Shown here: piece after piece, positions 32,979-41,673 of the stretch
Position numbering within the stretch: the stretch's first letter is position 1
Layout of the letters: each line of letters starts with the position of its first letter
Source of the DNA: Pedobacter sp. ISL-64
GTDB taxonomy: Bacteria; Bacteroidota; Bacteroidia; Sphingobacteriales; Sphingobacteriaceae
DNA: 64,000 bases
NCBI RefSeq assembly: GCF_018613605.1
Contig: NZ_JAGGPU010000021.1
Location: 1 to 64,000 of the forward strand
Direction of reading: 5' to 3'
Position numbers and translations under genes: made by a program
The notes under the pieces: model-generated
What the model was told of the DNA's origin: nothing
What the model saw: the letters and a program-made list of their open reading frames with translations, nothing else
The model's database searches: none

Positions 32979-33929
32979 ATGGATATATCAGTTGTAGTAC
33001 CCTTATTTAATGAAGATGAATCTTTGCCAGAATTGACGGCTTGGATTGATAAAGTGATGATCGACAATAATTTCAGTTACGAAATTATTTTGGTTGATGA
33101 TGGTAGTACCGATAGATCATGGGAGGTGATTGAAGAATTAAGATTTCAAAACCCTGCCATTAAAGGCATTAAGTTTAGAAGGAACTACGGTAAATCTGCA
33201 GCCTTAAATGTTGGTTTCGAAGCTACTCAGGGCGATGTGGTCATTACCATGGATGCTGATCTGCAGGATAGTCCGGATGAAATCCCTGAATTGTACCGCC
33301 GCATTAAAGAAGAAAAACTCGATCTTATTTCGGGCTGGAAGAAGAAACGTTACGATCCGATTACTAAAACTATCCCTACAAAATTATTCAACGCCGCTAC
33401 CCGTAAAATGAGCGGTATAGAGCTGAACGATTTTAACTGTGGCTTAAAAGCTTACCGTAGCGATGTAATCAAAACCATCGAAGTTTACGGCGAAATGCAC
33501 CGTTATATCCCGGTAATTGCCAAATGGGCAGGATTTAGTAAAATATCCGAACAGGTGGTAGAACACCGTGCCCGCAAATATGGCACAACAAAATTCGGCT
33601 TCAGTAGGTTTATAAACGGCTTTTTAGATTTACTTTCTATATTCTTTGTGGGTAAATTCGGCAAGCGCCCAATGCACTTTTTTGGTTCATTAGGCGTTTT
33701 AAGTTTCTTGCTTGGAACATTTATGGCCCTTTGGATGATTGGTGTAAAACTTTATCATATTGCAGCAGAAATTCCTTATAAAAGAGAAATCACCGATCAG
33801 CCTTTATTTTATATTTCCCTGGTTGCAATAATTGTAGGGTCTCAAATGTTTTTAACTGGTTTTGTAGCCGAATTGGTTACTCGTAATGCACCAGAAAGAA
33901 ACCAATATTTAATAGAGAAGAGGGTATAA
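32979..33929 (+). CDS. Family 2 glycosyltransferase (DPM1/GtrB-like)
   Basis: A 316-residue membrane enzyme. The GT-A domain has 'VVVPLFNEDESLPEL' at the start, 'LVDDGSTDRSWEVI', the metal-binding DADLQD (about 93-98) and the later 'DFNCGLKAYRSDV'. Two C-terminal transmembrane helices follow (about 230-256 and 274-297). This is the DPM/GtrB/ArnC group, which transfers sugars from nucleotide donors to undecaprenyl phosphate. The sugar cannot be told from sequence. Confidence 0.9.
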   Translation: MDISVVVPLFNEDESLPELTAWIDKVMIDNNFSYEIILVDDGSTDRSWEVIEELRFQNPAIKGIKFRRNYGKSAALNVGFEATQGDVVITMDADLQDSPDEIPELYRRIKEEKLDLISGWKKKRYDPITKTIPTKLFNAATRKMSGIELNDFNCGLKAYRSDVIKTIEVYGEMHRYIPVIAKWAGFSKISEQVVEHRARKYGTTKFGFSRFINGFLDLLSIFFVGKFGKRPMHFFGSLGVLSFLLGTFMALWMIGVKLYHIAAEIPYKREITDQPLFYISLVAIIVGSQMFLTGFVAELVTRNAPERNQYLIEKRV

Positions 33930-34007
33930 GGCAAAAGGTTTAAGGCGTAAGGTTTTATACGCCATAAACCTTCAACCCTTTACCTTCTGCCTTTTACCTT
34001 TAAAAGC
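33930..34007. repeat. Degenerate CCTT/GGCGTAAGG repeat spacer
   Basis: The gap reads AAGGTTTAAGGCGTAAGG followed by ACCTTCAACCCTTTACCTTC and TGCCTTTTACC, partly self-complementary. It is related to strings at about 16133-16190, 19640-19683 and 41218-41250. Confidence 0.6.
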
Positions 34008-34976
34008 ATGTTTTTCTCCATCATCATTCCACTTTACAATCGTCCTCAAGAAATTGACGAACTTTTAAACACCCTAACTAAACAGACTTATTTGCAGTTT
34101 GAAGTTTTGGTCATAGAAGATGGTTCGAAAAACGATGCAAAAGCAATTGTAGCTTCTTATGCAGATAAACTGGACATTAAATATTACTTTAAAGAAAATG
34201 CCGGACAGGGGTTTGCCCGTAATTTTGGTTTCGAAAGGGCAACAGGCGATTATTTTGTTATTTTCGATTCAGATTGTTTAATTCCTGCAAATTACCTCGA
34301 AACGGTTAAAAACTATTTGTATGAGCATCATTTAGATGCCTATGGCGGTCCGGATGCTGCACATGATAGCTTTACGCCTGTACAAAAAGCAATTAGTTAT
34401 GCCATGACTTCGCCTTTCACCACTGGTGGAATCCGCGGAAACAAACAGCACGTAGGACAATTTCACCCACGCAGTTTTAATATGGGTGTTTCACGTCAGG
34501 CCTGGGAGACTGTAGGTGGTTTTATCCTGACCCGATTGGGCGAAGATATCGAATATAGTATCCGTATTCACGAAAACGGTTTTAAAATCGGGTTGATCCC
34601 GGATGCAAAGGTTTACCATAAACGCCGGACAAGCTTTAGCCAGTTTTACAAGCAGTTACACTTTTTCGGGAGAGCAAGAATCAATATTTACAAACATTTC
34701 CCAAAAGAATTAAAACTTGTACATTTTTTTCCAGCGTTGTTTACATTGGGTTTTGGTTTCACCATTTTGTGTAACTTTATATATCCTCCACTGGCATATG
34801 TTTGTAACTTCTTCTTATTGATTTACTTTATGTTGATATTTTTTCATTCATGGTCTGTAAATAAATCGTTAAAAGTTGCATTTTTGAGCATTATATCTTC
34901 ATTTATCCAATTAACCGCTTATGGTTTAGGATTTATACAGGATTTATTTAAACGAGTGGTATTCAAACAACAATGA
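34008..34976 (+). CDS. Family 2 glycosyltransferase
   Basis: A 322-residue protein. The GT-A motifs are 'SIIIPLYNRPQEIDELL', 'VIEDGSKNDA' and 'IFDSDCLIP' (metal-binding DSD), and the acceptor-side 'LGEDIEYSIRIHENGFKIGLIPDAKVYHKRR' (ED motif). C-terminal hydrophobic helices (about 243-262, 264-285 and 295-315) anchor it in the membrane. It differs from the preceding gene in the acceptor region, so the two are not duplicates. Its stop overlaps the next start by 4 bases. Confidence 0.9.
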   Translation: MFFSIIIPLYNRPQEIDELLNTLTKQTYLQFEVLVIEDGSKNDAKAIVASYADKLDIKYYFKENAGQGFARNFGFERATGDYFVIFDSDCLIPANYLETVKNYLYEHHLDAYGGPDAAHDSFTPVQKAISYAMTSPFTTGGIRGNKQHVGQFHPRSFNMGVSRQAWETVGGFILTRLGEDIEYSIRIHENGFKIGLIPDAKVYHKRRTSFSQFYKQLHFFGRARINIYKHFPKELKLVHFFPALFTLGFGFTILCNFIYPPLAYVCNFFLLIYFMLIFFHSWSVNKSLKVAFLSIISSFIQLTAYGLGFIQDLFKRVVFKQQ

Positions 34977-35761
34977 TAAATTATCTAAAAGAAAGTACGT
35001 TCGCCGTTAATGATGTAATTCAAAAGGCGTGGAGCATTACCAAGAAACACTATTTCTCGATTGCTACACTATGTTTTCTGATGTTTATCACCGCAAGCGC
35101 TTCGAGCTTAATGGCCTTTTTTATTAAGGATGTAAGTAAGGCCTTGAGTGTAATCATGGTGATTATTTTTGTGCTGCTTTATTTTACCATCAATCTTTCG
35201 CTGTTCAAATACATTTTCCATTTAATGGACGATGAAGAAAACGATGTGAAAATTGTAGATACGCTTCCAACCAGGCAACAAATTATCCGGTTCTTGGTAG
35301 CTACCCTTTATTTTGTAGGTTGTATCCTTGGTGTTTATCTGGTTGTAATTTTGGTTGCTTTTCCTTTTATTTACACAGGAATTAATGTGGCAATTGTTAA
35401 AAACGTGGCCATTTCAGTTGGCATTATTGCCATCTTTATCACCTGGTTAAGAATTTCTTTCTTTCCGTTTTTTATTATTGATAAAGGTGCAACGCCTTTC
35501 GATTCGATCAAATTGAGTTTGGCTACTACTAAAGGAAATTTCACGAAGATTTTATTGCTATTGGTGGTTTTAGGCGGAGGATATTTAATTTATCTGTTGT
35601 TAAATTACCTGCAATGGCCATTGGTGGCTTTTATTGTAAATATTTTAAGTTCATTTATCATCGTTCCACTTTCTAGTGTAGCCTTAACTGTTGCATATCG
35701 CAAAATTTCGAGCGAATATAAAGGCGACGAACACCCGGATATTTTACATAATATCGTTTAA
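34973..35761 (+). CDS. Six-helix membrane protein, unknown
   Basis: A 262-residue integral membrane protein with about six transmembrane helices (near 27-47, 55-78, 106-132, 140-158, 184-207 and 210-240). The layout resembles the membrane domain found in glycerophosphodiester phosphodiesterases, but without a catalytic part. It overlaps the glycosyltransferase by 4 bases, so it may help that enzyme. No function assigned. Confidence 0.6.
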   Translation: MINYLKESTFAVNDVIQKAWSITKKHYFSIATLCFLMFITASASSLMAFFIKDVSKALSVIMVIIFVLLYFTINLSLFKYIFHLMDDEENDVKIVDTLPTRQQIIRFLVATLYFVGCILGVYLVVILVAFPFIYTGINVAIVKNVAISVGIIAIFITWLRISFFPFFIIDKGATPFDSIKLSLATTKGNFTKILLLLVVLGGGYLIYLLLNYLQWPLVAFIVNILSSFIIVPLSSVALTVAYRKISSEYKGDEHPDILHNIV

Positions 35762-35771
35762 AACTAAGAAT

Positions 35772-35999
35772 ATGCTGATTGATAAAATCCTTAGTAATCT
35801 TAATAATTTTGCCGACTTGGGTAGGCAAAGGGCATTTGAACTTGGTAATCCGTATTATTATCAAGCAGCTAATGACAATGAGTATTGGAGAAAGGAAATG
35901 CCCACTGGGGAAATTTTTTTAGTGCTCTTTGAGGTTAAGTACGATCAAGACGGGCATCCAATTAAAATCGTAGATACTTTTCAGGAAAGGATTTCTTAA
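35772..35999 (+). CDS. Small hypothetical protein, possible antitoxin partner
   Basis: A 75-residue soluble protein from the ATG at 35772 (MLIDKILSNLNNFADLGRQR). The frame is open further up but overlaps the preceding gene. It ends two bases before a short ORF that looks like the degraded start of a zeta-toxin-type ATPase. That position would suit an antitoxin or accessory protein, but there is no sequence match I can name. Confidence 0.5.
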   Translation: MLIDKILSNLNNFADLGRQRAFELGNPYYYQAANDNEYWRKEMPTGEIFLVLFEVKYDQDGHPIKIVDTFQERIS

Positions 36000-36001
36000 A
36001 T

Positions 36002-36067
36002 ATGCTTCAGCCTGAATTTTTTGTAATTACTGGCCCAAATGCAGGCGGCATATCAGATTATTATTAA
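36002..36067 (+). pseudogene. N-terminal relic of a zeta-toxin-like P-loop protein
   Basis: A 21-codon ORF, MLQPEFFVITGPNAGGISDY followed by Y and a stop. Zeta-toxin family kinases begin '...PELFVITGPNGAGKST' with the Walker A loop. Here the loop is damaged (GPNAGGIS) and the rest of the gene is gone within 66 bases. It directly follows the 75-residue ORF in an operon-like layout. Confidence 0.5.
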
Positions 36068-36097
36068 AAATATCAACTTTAAAACTAGTAACTAGAA

Positions 36098-37597
36098 ATG
36101 GGATTAAAAGCAGCATTAAGTAAACCCTTTGCGGCATTTGCAATTTGGCAGATTAACAAATGGAAGCATAATGCCCTAAATGCTCAGCATAATATCCTGA
36201 AAAAGCTGATTGAAGAGGCAAAAAATACTGCATTTGGAAAAGATCATCATTTCGCTGAGATTAAAACCTATGCTGATTTTAAAAAACATGTTCCCGTTCA
36301 AGATTACGAAGGATTAAAACCCTATGTAGATCGTGTAGTAGCAGGTGAAGCCGATGTGCTTTGGAAAGGTAAACCACTTTATTTTGCTAAAACATCAGGC
36401 ACCACATCAGGTGTAAAATATATTCCACTATCGAAAGAATCGATGCCTGAGCACATCAAAGCTGCCCGTAATGCCATTTTAACTTATATTAACGAAACAG
36501 GTAAGGCCGATTTTGTAAACGGAAAGATGATTTTTTTGCAAGGGAGTCCGGTTTTAAGTGTAAAACATGGAATTAATGTTGGGCGTTTATCGGGAATAGT
36601 GGCACACCATGTGCCAGCCTATTTGCAAAAGAACCGATTGCCTTCTTACGAAACCAATATTATCGAAGATTGGGAACAAAAAGTTGATGCCATTGTTGAG
36701 GAAACCATTAATGAAAATATGACATTGATTTCTGGTATTCCACCTTGGGTACAGATGTATTTCGATAAACTTTCAGAGAAATCAGGAGGGAAGAAAATCG
36801 CCGAAATATTCAAGAATTTTAGCCTGTTTATTTATGGCGGTGTAAATTTTGAGCCTTATCGGGCAAAAATTGAACAAAGCATCGGGAAGAAAATTGATGC
36901 TATAGAAACTTACCCAGCTTCGGAGGGGTTTATTGCCTACCAGGATTCGCAAAAAGATAAAGGTTTATTATTATTGGCCGATGCAGGGATTTTTTACGAA
37001 TTTGTTCCTGCTGATGAATATTACAATGATAATCCAACACGGTTATCGCTTGGTGAGGTTGAACTAGATACCAACTATGCGTTAATTTTAAATACCAATG
37101 CAGGTTTATGGGGTTACAGCATAGGCGATACGGTGAAGTTTGTTTCTAAAAATCCTTATAAAATAGTTGTAACCGGACGGATTAAACACTTTATATCTGC
37201 CTTTGGTGAACATGTAATAGGAGAAGAAGTAGAACAGGCAATTTTGAGTGTGGCCAATGAAGAACAGGTAGAAATTACAGAATTTACAGTTGCGCCCCAG
37301 GTTAATCCAGAAGCTGGTCAATTGCCTTATCACGAGTGGTTTATAGAATTTTCGTCTGCACCAAAAGACATGACAGCTTTCAGCAAAAAGGTTGATGAGG
37401 CTTTGCAAAAGAAAAATATTTATTACTTTGACCTGATTGAAGGGAACATCCTTCAGCCATTGATTATACGTACTTTGCAAAAAGATGCTTTTGTTAACTA
37501 CATGAAAAGTGAAGGGAAGTTAGGCGGACAGAATAAAGTGCCACGCTTGAGTAATGATCGAAATTTGGCAGATGGGTTGGAGAGGTATATTGTTTAA
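36098..37597 (+). CDS. GH3 family acyl-adenylate-type protein
   Basis: A 499-residue member of the GH3 auxin-responsive-promoter family, acyl-acid-amido synthetases of the ANL superfamily. Seen: 'YFAKTSGTTSGVKYIPLSKES' (about 92-112, ATP loop), 'YPASEGFIAYQD' (about 272-283, motif 2) and 'VVTGRIKHFISAFGEHVIGEEVEQAI' (about 350-375, motif 3). The bacterial substrates are unknown. It probably joins a carboxylic acid to an amine through an acyl-AMP. Confidence 0.93.
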   Translation: MGLKAALSKPFAAFAIWQINKWKHNALNAQHNILKKLIEEAKNTAFGKDHHFAEIKTYADFKKHVPVQDYEGLKPYVDRVVAGEADVLWKGKPLYFAKTSGTTSGVKYIPLSKESMPEHIKAARNAILTYINETGKADFVNGKMIFLQGSPVLSVKHGINVGRLSGIVAHHVPAYLQKNRLPSYETNIIEDWEQKVDAIVEETINENMTLISGIPPWVQMYFDKLSEKSGGKKIAEIFKNFSLFIYGGVNFEPYRAKIEQSIGKKIDAIETYPASEGFIAYQDSQKDKGLLLLADAGIFYEFVPADEYYNDNPTRLSLGEVELDTNYALILNTNAGLWGYSIGDTVKFVSKNPYKIVVTGRIKHFISAFGEHVIGEEVEQAILSVANEEQVEITEFTVAPQVNPEAGQLPYHEWFIEFSSAPKDMTAFSKKVDEALQKKNIYYFDLIEGNILQPLIIRTLQKDAFVNYMKSEGKLGGQNKVPRLSNDRNLADGLERYIV

Positions 37598-37609
37598 CTA
37601 ATCTTCCTC

Positions 37610-37664
37610 GGTTCGTGTCCTCACGAAACGAAATGAGGAAAAGTAGGTCGTGGAGACACGAACC
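37610..37664. repeat. Imperfect 17-bp inverted repeat
   Basis: GGTTCGTGTCCTCACGA (37610-37626) pairs with TCGTGGAGACACGAACC (37648-37664), one mismatch. A second small palindrome, CCCGAATATTCGGG, follows at 37721-37734. The region then has CAGTCGAGAA/CAGTCGAGATGACG strings, typical dispersed repeat text. No gene in 37598-37861. Confidence 0.7.
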
Positions 37665-37861
37665 ACAGCATTGGAGCGAAGTGCAACGCAGTCGAGAAAT
37701 CTGTCTAGATAGATCTCTCTCCCGAATATTCGGGACTTCACTCCAGTCGAGATGACGATTGACTCAACAGATGCCTTTCAGAATGACAAAAACTGGTGAA
37801 ACAACAAATAATTAGATAAAATGCTTAATTTAACCGTAAGCGTTACGATATTAAAAACGAT

Positions 37862-39022
37862 TTGAAAAGAATAACCATATTAGGTTCTACAGGAAGTATA
37901 GGTACACAAGCACTAGAAGTGGTAAGGGATCATCCCGCAACATTTAAGGTTGTTGTATTATCTGCATTAAAGAATTCAGCATTACTTATTCAGCAGGCAA
38001 TAGAATTTAAGCCAGCCATTGTTGTAATCTGTGATGAAAGCAAGTACGGCGAAGTTAAAACTGCTTTGTCTGCGCTAAATATTAAAGTTTTGGCAGGTGA
38101 AGCCGCATTGTCAGAAGTTGCGGCCTACGACGATAGTGATGTGGTATTAACGGCATTAATGGGATCGGTAGGATTAAAACCTACTATTGCTGCTATTAAG
38201 GCTGGAAAAAATATTGCTTTGGCCAACAAAGAAACCTTGGTGGTAGCCGGCGAACTGATTACACAACTGGCAACGGAACACCATGTTAAAATTTTACCGG
38301 TCGATTCAGAGCATTCAGCAATATTTCAATGTTTGGTGGGCGAGGAGCAGAATGAAATCGAAAAAATTTATTTAACAGCTTCGGGCGGACCATTCTTAGG
38401 CAAAACAAAAGATTTTTTATCTACAGTAAAGAAAGAGCAGGCTTTAAAACATCCCAACTGGGTGATGGGCGCAAAAATCACGATCGATTCCGCATCCCTA
38501 ATGAATAAAGGTCTGGAGGTAATTGAAGCAAAATGGTTGTTTAACCTTGATGTAGATCAGATTGATGTAATTGTTCACCCTCAATCTATCATTCATTCAA
38601 TTGTTCAGTTTACCGATGGATCTATGAAAGCACAAATGGGTGTTCCGGACATGAAACTGCCTATTCAGTACGCTTTAAATTATCCCGATAGGCTAAAAAA
38701 CAATTTTAAACGTTTTAACTTCCTAGATTATCCAAACTTTAGCTTTCAAAAAGCCGACATGGAAACATTCAGGAATTTAGACCTGGCATTCACTTCTTTA
38801 CGAAAAGGCGGGAATATGCCTTGTATTTTAAATGCTGCGAATGAAATTGTTGTTGAAGCATTTTTGAAAGATAAAATCGGTTTTCTGCAGATGAGCGAGG
38901 TTATTGAACAGTGTATGGAAGAAATCAGTTTTGTTGAAAAACCACAATTGTGTGATTATTTAGAAACTGACAAACATAGCCGTATCTTAGCCGGCGAATT
39001 AGTAACAAAAAGTATAGTTTAA
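37862..39022 (+). CDS. dxr: 1-deoxy-D-xylulose 5-phosphate reductoisomerase
   Basis: A 386-residue enzyme of the MEP isoprenoid pathway, reducing and rearranging DXP to MEP with NADPH. Seen: 'ITILGSTGSIGTQALEVV' at 3-20 (NADPH loop), 'ALANKETLVVAGE' near 119-131, 'PVDSEHSAIFQCL' near 145-157 (metal site), 'TASGGPFLG' and 'HPNWVMGAKITIDSASLMNKGLEVIEA'. The start is TTG at 37862; an in-frame TAA lies 36 bases upstream and no ATG precedes the Rossmann fold. rseP follows 28 bases later. Confidence 0.97.
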   Translation: MKRITILGSTGSIGTQALEVVRDHPATFKVVVLSALKNSALLIQQAIEFKPAIVVICDESKYGEVKTALSALNIKVLAGEAALSEVAAYDDSDVVLTALMGSVGLKPTIAAIKAGKNIALANKETLVVAGELITQLATEHHVKILPVDSEHSAIFQCLVGEEQNEIEKIYLTASGGPFLGKTKDFLSTVKKEQALKHPNWVMGAKITIDSASLMNKGLEVIEAKWLFNLDVDQIDVIVHPQSIIHSIVQFTDGSMKAQMGVPDMKLPIQYALNYPDRLKNNFKRFNFLDYPNFSFQKADMETFRNLDLAFTSLRKGGNMPCILNAANEIVVEAFLKDKIGFLQMSEVIEQCMEEISFVEKPQLCDYLETDKHSRILAGELVTKSIV

Positions 39023-39050
39023 CATCTAACATAAAATTTTATAAGAGAAT

Positions 39051-40439
39051 ATGAATGGATTGATTATGGCGGGGCAGCTGCTGCTCGGATTGTCTTTATT
39101 GGTAATATTACACGAATTAGGGCATTTCTTGGCAGCCAGGGCATTTGGTATTAAAGTAGAAAAGTTTTATTTATTTTTTGATGCTTGGGGTTTCAAGCTT
39201 TTTAGTTTTAAAAGAGGTGATGTTGAATATGGAGTGGGATGGTTGCCACTTGGTGGTTATGTAAAAATTGCCGGAATGATTGATGAGAGTATGGATACTG
39301 AGCAAATGGCTCAACCTGCTCAGCCATGGGAATTCCGTTCTAAACCAGCCTGGCAACGTTTAATCGTAATGCTTGGTGGTATTATCGTAAACGTAATTGT
39401 CGGTATTTTTATCTTCTGGATGTTAACCTTCAACGTCGGGCAAAATTATACCGTTAACAGCAAACTGAACGATGGTATTTCTGTAGGTGCAATTGGGAAA
39501 GAAATCGGTTTAAAAAATGGAGATAAGATTTTAGCCATCAACGGCAACAAGTTAATCCGTTTTGAAGATGCTATATCGAGCAAAGTATTGTTTGATGGAG
39601 CCCAGTTGACCATTTTAAGGGAGAATAAAACACTTTACATTTCTGTTCCGGATATTATTTTAAATAAAATATCGAAAAACGATAAAGAGAATTTTATCTC
39701 GCCCAGATACAAGATGGAAAGCGTAGAAAAGGTAAGCGCACCTGATGAAAAAGCAGATAAACCATCTTTTTTTGATAAACTGTTTGGCCGAAAGTTCGAG
39801 AAACCCGTATATCCAGCTTATGCTGCAGGGATTAAACCGGGCGATAGTATTTTATCGGTTAATGGAAAACAGATTACTTTCTTCGATCAGTTTAAAGAAG
39901 AGGTTTCTAAAAACAAATTAAAACCAATTGCCATTAATGCCCTACGCAAAGGCAAAGAAGTAAAGTTCGATCTTAAAGTAAGCAAAGATGGAACGATTGG
40001 AATTATCCCTAATTTAAAAATGCCTGAAACTGCTCATGTAGATTTTGGCTTTATAGAGTCGTTACCAGTTGGTGCAACCATGGCATGGAGCACTTTTGTA
40101 GATAATGCAAAAGGCATTGGCAAAATGATAACCGGAAAGTTAAGTGCGCGTAATATCAGCAGCCCGATTGGGATTGCAAAGGTGTATGGCAGTACTTTCG
40201 ACTGGGTTAAATTCTGGACTTTAACAGGATTAATTTCGATGGCACTGGCATTTATGAATTTATTACCTATTCCTGGCTTAGATGGAGGCCACGTAGTATT
40301 TCTTTTGATCGAAATGGTGCAACGTAAGCCGGTAAGTGAAAAAGTACTGGAAAAGGCGCAAATTGTGGGTTTTGTGATCTTGATCTGTTTAATGGTGTTT
40401 GCTTTTGGTAATGATATTTTAAAATCTTTCGGTAAGTAA
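39051..40439 (+). CDS. rseP: RseP-type site-2 intramembrane protease
   Basis: A 462-residue M50 zinc protease. HELGH at 21-25 in the first helix is the zinc motif; the second zinc ligand is in NLLPIPGLDGGH near 402-413. Two PDZ-like regions lie between, the second around 'AAGIKPGDSILSVNGKQITFFDQF'. Four membrane segments in all. It cleaves membrane-bound anti-sigma factors or leftover signal peptides. The dxr-rseP order is widely conserved. Confidence 0.95.
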   Translation: MNGLIMAGQLLLGLSLLVILHELGHFLAARAFGIKVEKFYLFFDAWGFKLFSFKRGDVEYGVGWLPLGGYVKIAGMIDESMDTEQMAQPAQPWEFRSKPAWQRLIVMLGGIIVNVIVGIFIFWMLTFNVGQNYTVNSKLNDGISVGAIGKEIGLKNGDKILAINGNKLIRFEDAISSKVLFDGAQLTILRENKTLYISVPDIILNKISKNDKENFISPRYKMESVEKVSAPDEKADKPSFFDKLFGRKFEKPVYPAYAAGIKPGDSILSVNGKQITFFDQFKEEVSKNKLKPIAINALRKGKEVKFDLKVSKDGTIGIIPNLKMPETAHVDFGFIESLPVGATMAWSTFVDNAKGIGKMITGKLSARNISSPIGIAKVYGSTFDWVKFWTLTGLISMALAFMNLLPIPGLDGGHVVFLLIEMVQRKPVSEKVLEKAQIVGFVILICLMVFAFGNDILKSFGK

Positions 40440-40457
40440 AACCAAATTTATATCATT

Positions 40458-40507
40458 GCCGCAGATGCGCAGATTTGACGAATCAATCTGAACATCTGCG
40501 GCTTTTT
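40458..40507 (+). terminator. Terminator after rseP
   Basis: GCCGCAGATG (40458-40467) pairs with CATCTGCGGC (40493-40502), with nested CAGATT/AATCTG pairing (40470-40475/40485-40490) and a TTTTT tail. It lies 18 bases after the rseP stop and just before hscB. Confidence 0.75.
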
Positions 40508-40522
40508 AATTTAAGATGCACC

Positions 40523-41059
40523 ATGAGCGCAGCAACAACAGATATTAATTATTTCGATTTTTACGAGCTACCGATCCAGTTTAATCCAGATCAAAATGCA
40601 GTTAAAATAAAATTTTATGCATTTAGCAAGCAGTTTCATCCCGATTTTTATGCCAATGAAAGCGAAGAGAAGCAGCAAGAAGTACTCGATCTGTCAACTT
40701 TGAACAACAAGGCTTACCAGACACTGACCAATGCTAAAAAACGCTTAAAATATGTGCTGGAATTAAAAGGGATTGTAGAAACAGATGAAGGTTATCAACT
40801 GCCACAATCTTTTTTAATGGAAATGATGGATGTAAATGAGGCTTTAATGGATTTGGAGTTTGATCCAGATGCCGAAAAGCTTGCGCAGGTAAAACGCGAT
40901 GTTGATGCCATAGAAAAAGACCTGGCTAACGAACTGAATGATCTAATAGGCCGTTTTGATAGCAACCCAATAGCATCCGATGCACTACTGCCCTCGATTA
41001 AGGATAATTTTTACCGGCAGAAATACGTTGATCGGATTAGGGAACGCTTGGAGAAATAG
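40523..41059 (+). CDS. hscB: HscB, Fe-S assembly co-chaperone
   Basis: A 178-residue J-domain protein. 'NYFDFYELPIQFNPD' and 'KQFHPDFYANESEEKQQEVLDLSTLNNKAYQTLTNAKKRLKYVLEL' give the HPD motif and the HscB-specific helix; the C-terminal three-helix domain binds IscU ('MEMMDVNEAL'). It delivers the IscU scaffold to an Hsp70. The ATG at 40523 (MSAATTDIN) fits better than 40475, which would read through a terminator hairpin. No isc or hscA genes are nearby. Confidence 0.88.
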   Translation: MSAATTDINYFDFYELPIQFNPDQNAVKIKFYAFSKQFHPDFYANESEEKQQEVLDLSTLNNKAYQTLTNAKKRLKYVLELKGIVETDEGYQLPQSFLMEMMDVNEALMDLEFDPDAEKLAQVKRDVDAIEKDLANELNDLIGRFDSNPIASDALLPSIKDNFYRQKYVDRIRERLEK

Positions 41060-41329
41060 GAGTGGATGGAAGATCTCTGATGGAAAATGGATGAGGGCGT
41101 TAGTCCGTAAAGTCAGGTGTCAGAGGTACGAAGACAAAAGTTCGAGGTTGTCAATCTGATCGGAGTCGAAGGCTAACTTCGTGTGCTTTGCGCCTTCACT
41201 CTGTGCTCTTTGCGGTTAAGCCCTAAACCTTCCGCCTTCGACCTTTATAAAACACCCGATTGTAAAATCATTTTTTAGTTTTTGATAGGCAAAAGCTTTG
41301 TTTTACTTTCGGAGCAAACAATCAGATCA
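41060..41329. repeat. Gap with degenerate text-like repeats
   Basis: 270 bases with CTTCGTGTGCTTTGCGCCTT, CTCTGTGCTCTTTGCGGTTA and CCCTAAACCTTCCGCCTTCG. These low-complexity strings belong to the repeat families seen in other gaps. No gene. Confidence 0.5.
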
Positions 41330-41626
41330 ATGAATAGTTCTCTTTCAATTTTTCGTAAAGTAGCCGTAGCGGAAGGCATATCCTATTTGCTTTTATTATT
41401 TGTAGCTATGCCGTTAAAGTATTTTGCAGATCTTCCTTTGTATGTAAAATATACAGGATGGGCACACGGATTATTATTTGTATTATATGCAGCCACCTTA
41501 GTTTTGGCTTGGCAGGAACAAAAATGGAAGTTTGGTAAAGCCGTTTTCATCTTTTTAGCATCACTTTTACCCTTTATGCCCTTTGTAGTCGATCGCAAAT
41601 TGAAAGATGAAAGAGCGCTAAATTAA
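41330..41626 (+). CDS. DUF3817 membrane protein
   Basis: A 98-residue protein with three transmembrane helices and the family pattern 'FRKVAVAEGISYLLLLFVAMPLKYF...VKYTGWAHGLLFVLY' (about 7-52), ending 'LPFMPFVVDRKLK'. The ATG at 41330 (MNSSLSIF) is used; the frame extends to 41282 without a better start. Function unknown. Confidence 0.88.
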   Translation: MNSSLSIFRKVAVAEGISYLLLLFVAMPLKYFADLPLYVKYTGWAHGLLFVLYAATLVLAWQEQKWKFGKAVFIFLASLLPFMPFVVDRKLKDERALN

Positions 41627-41673
41627 TTGCCATTATACAAATTACTTACCTTAGTGTTATATGCGTTTAACAA

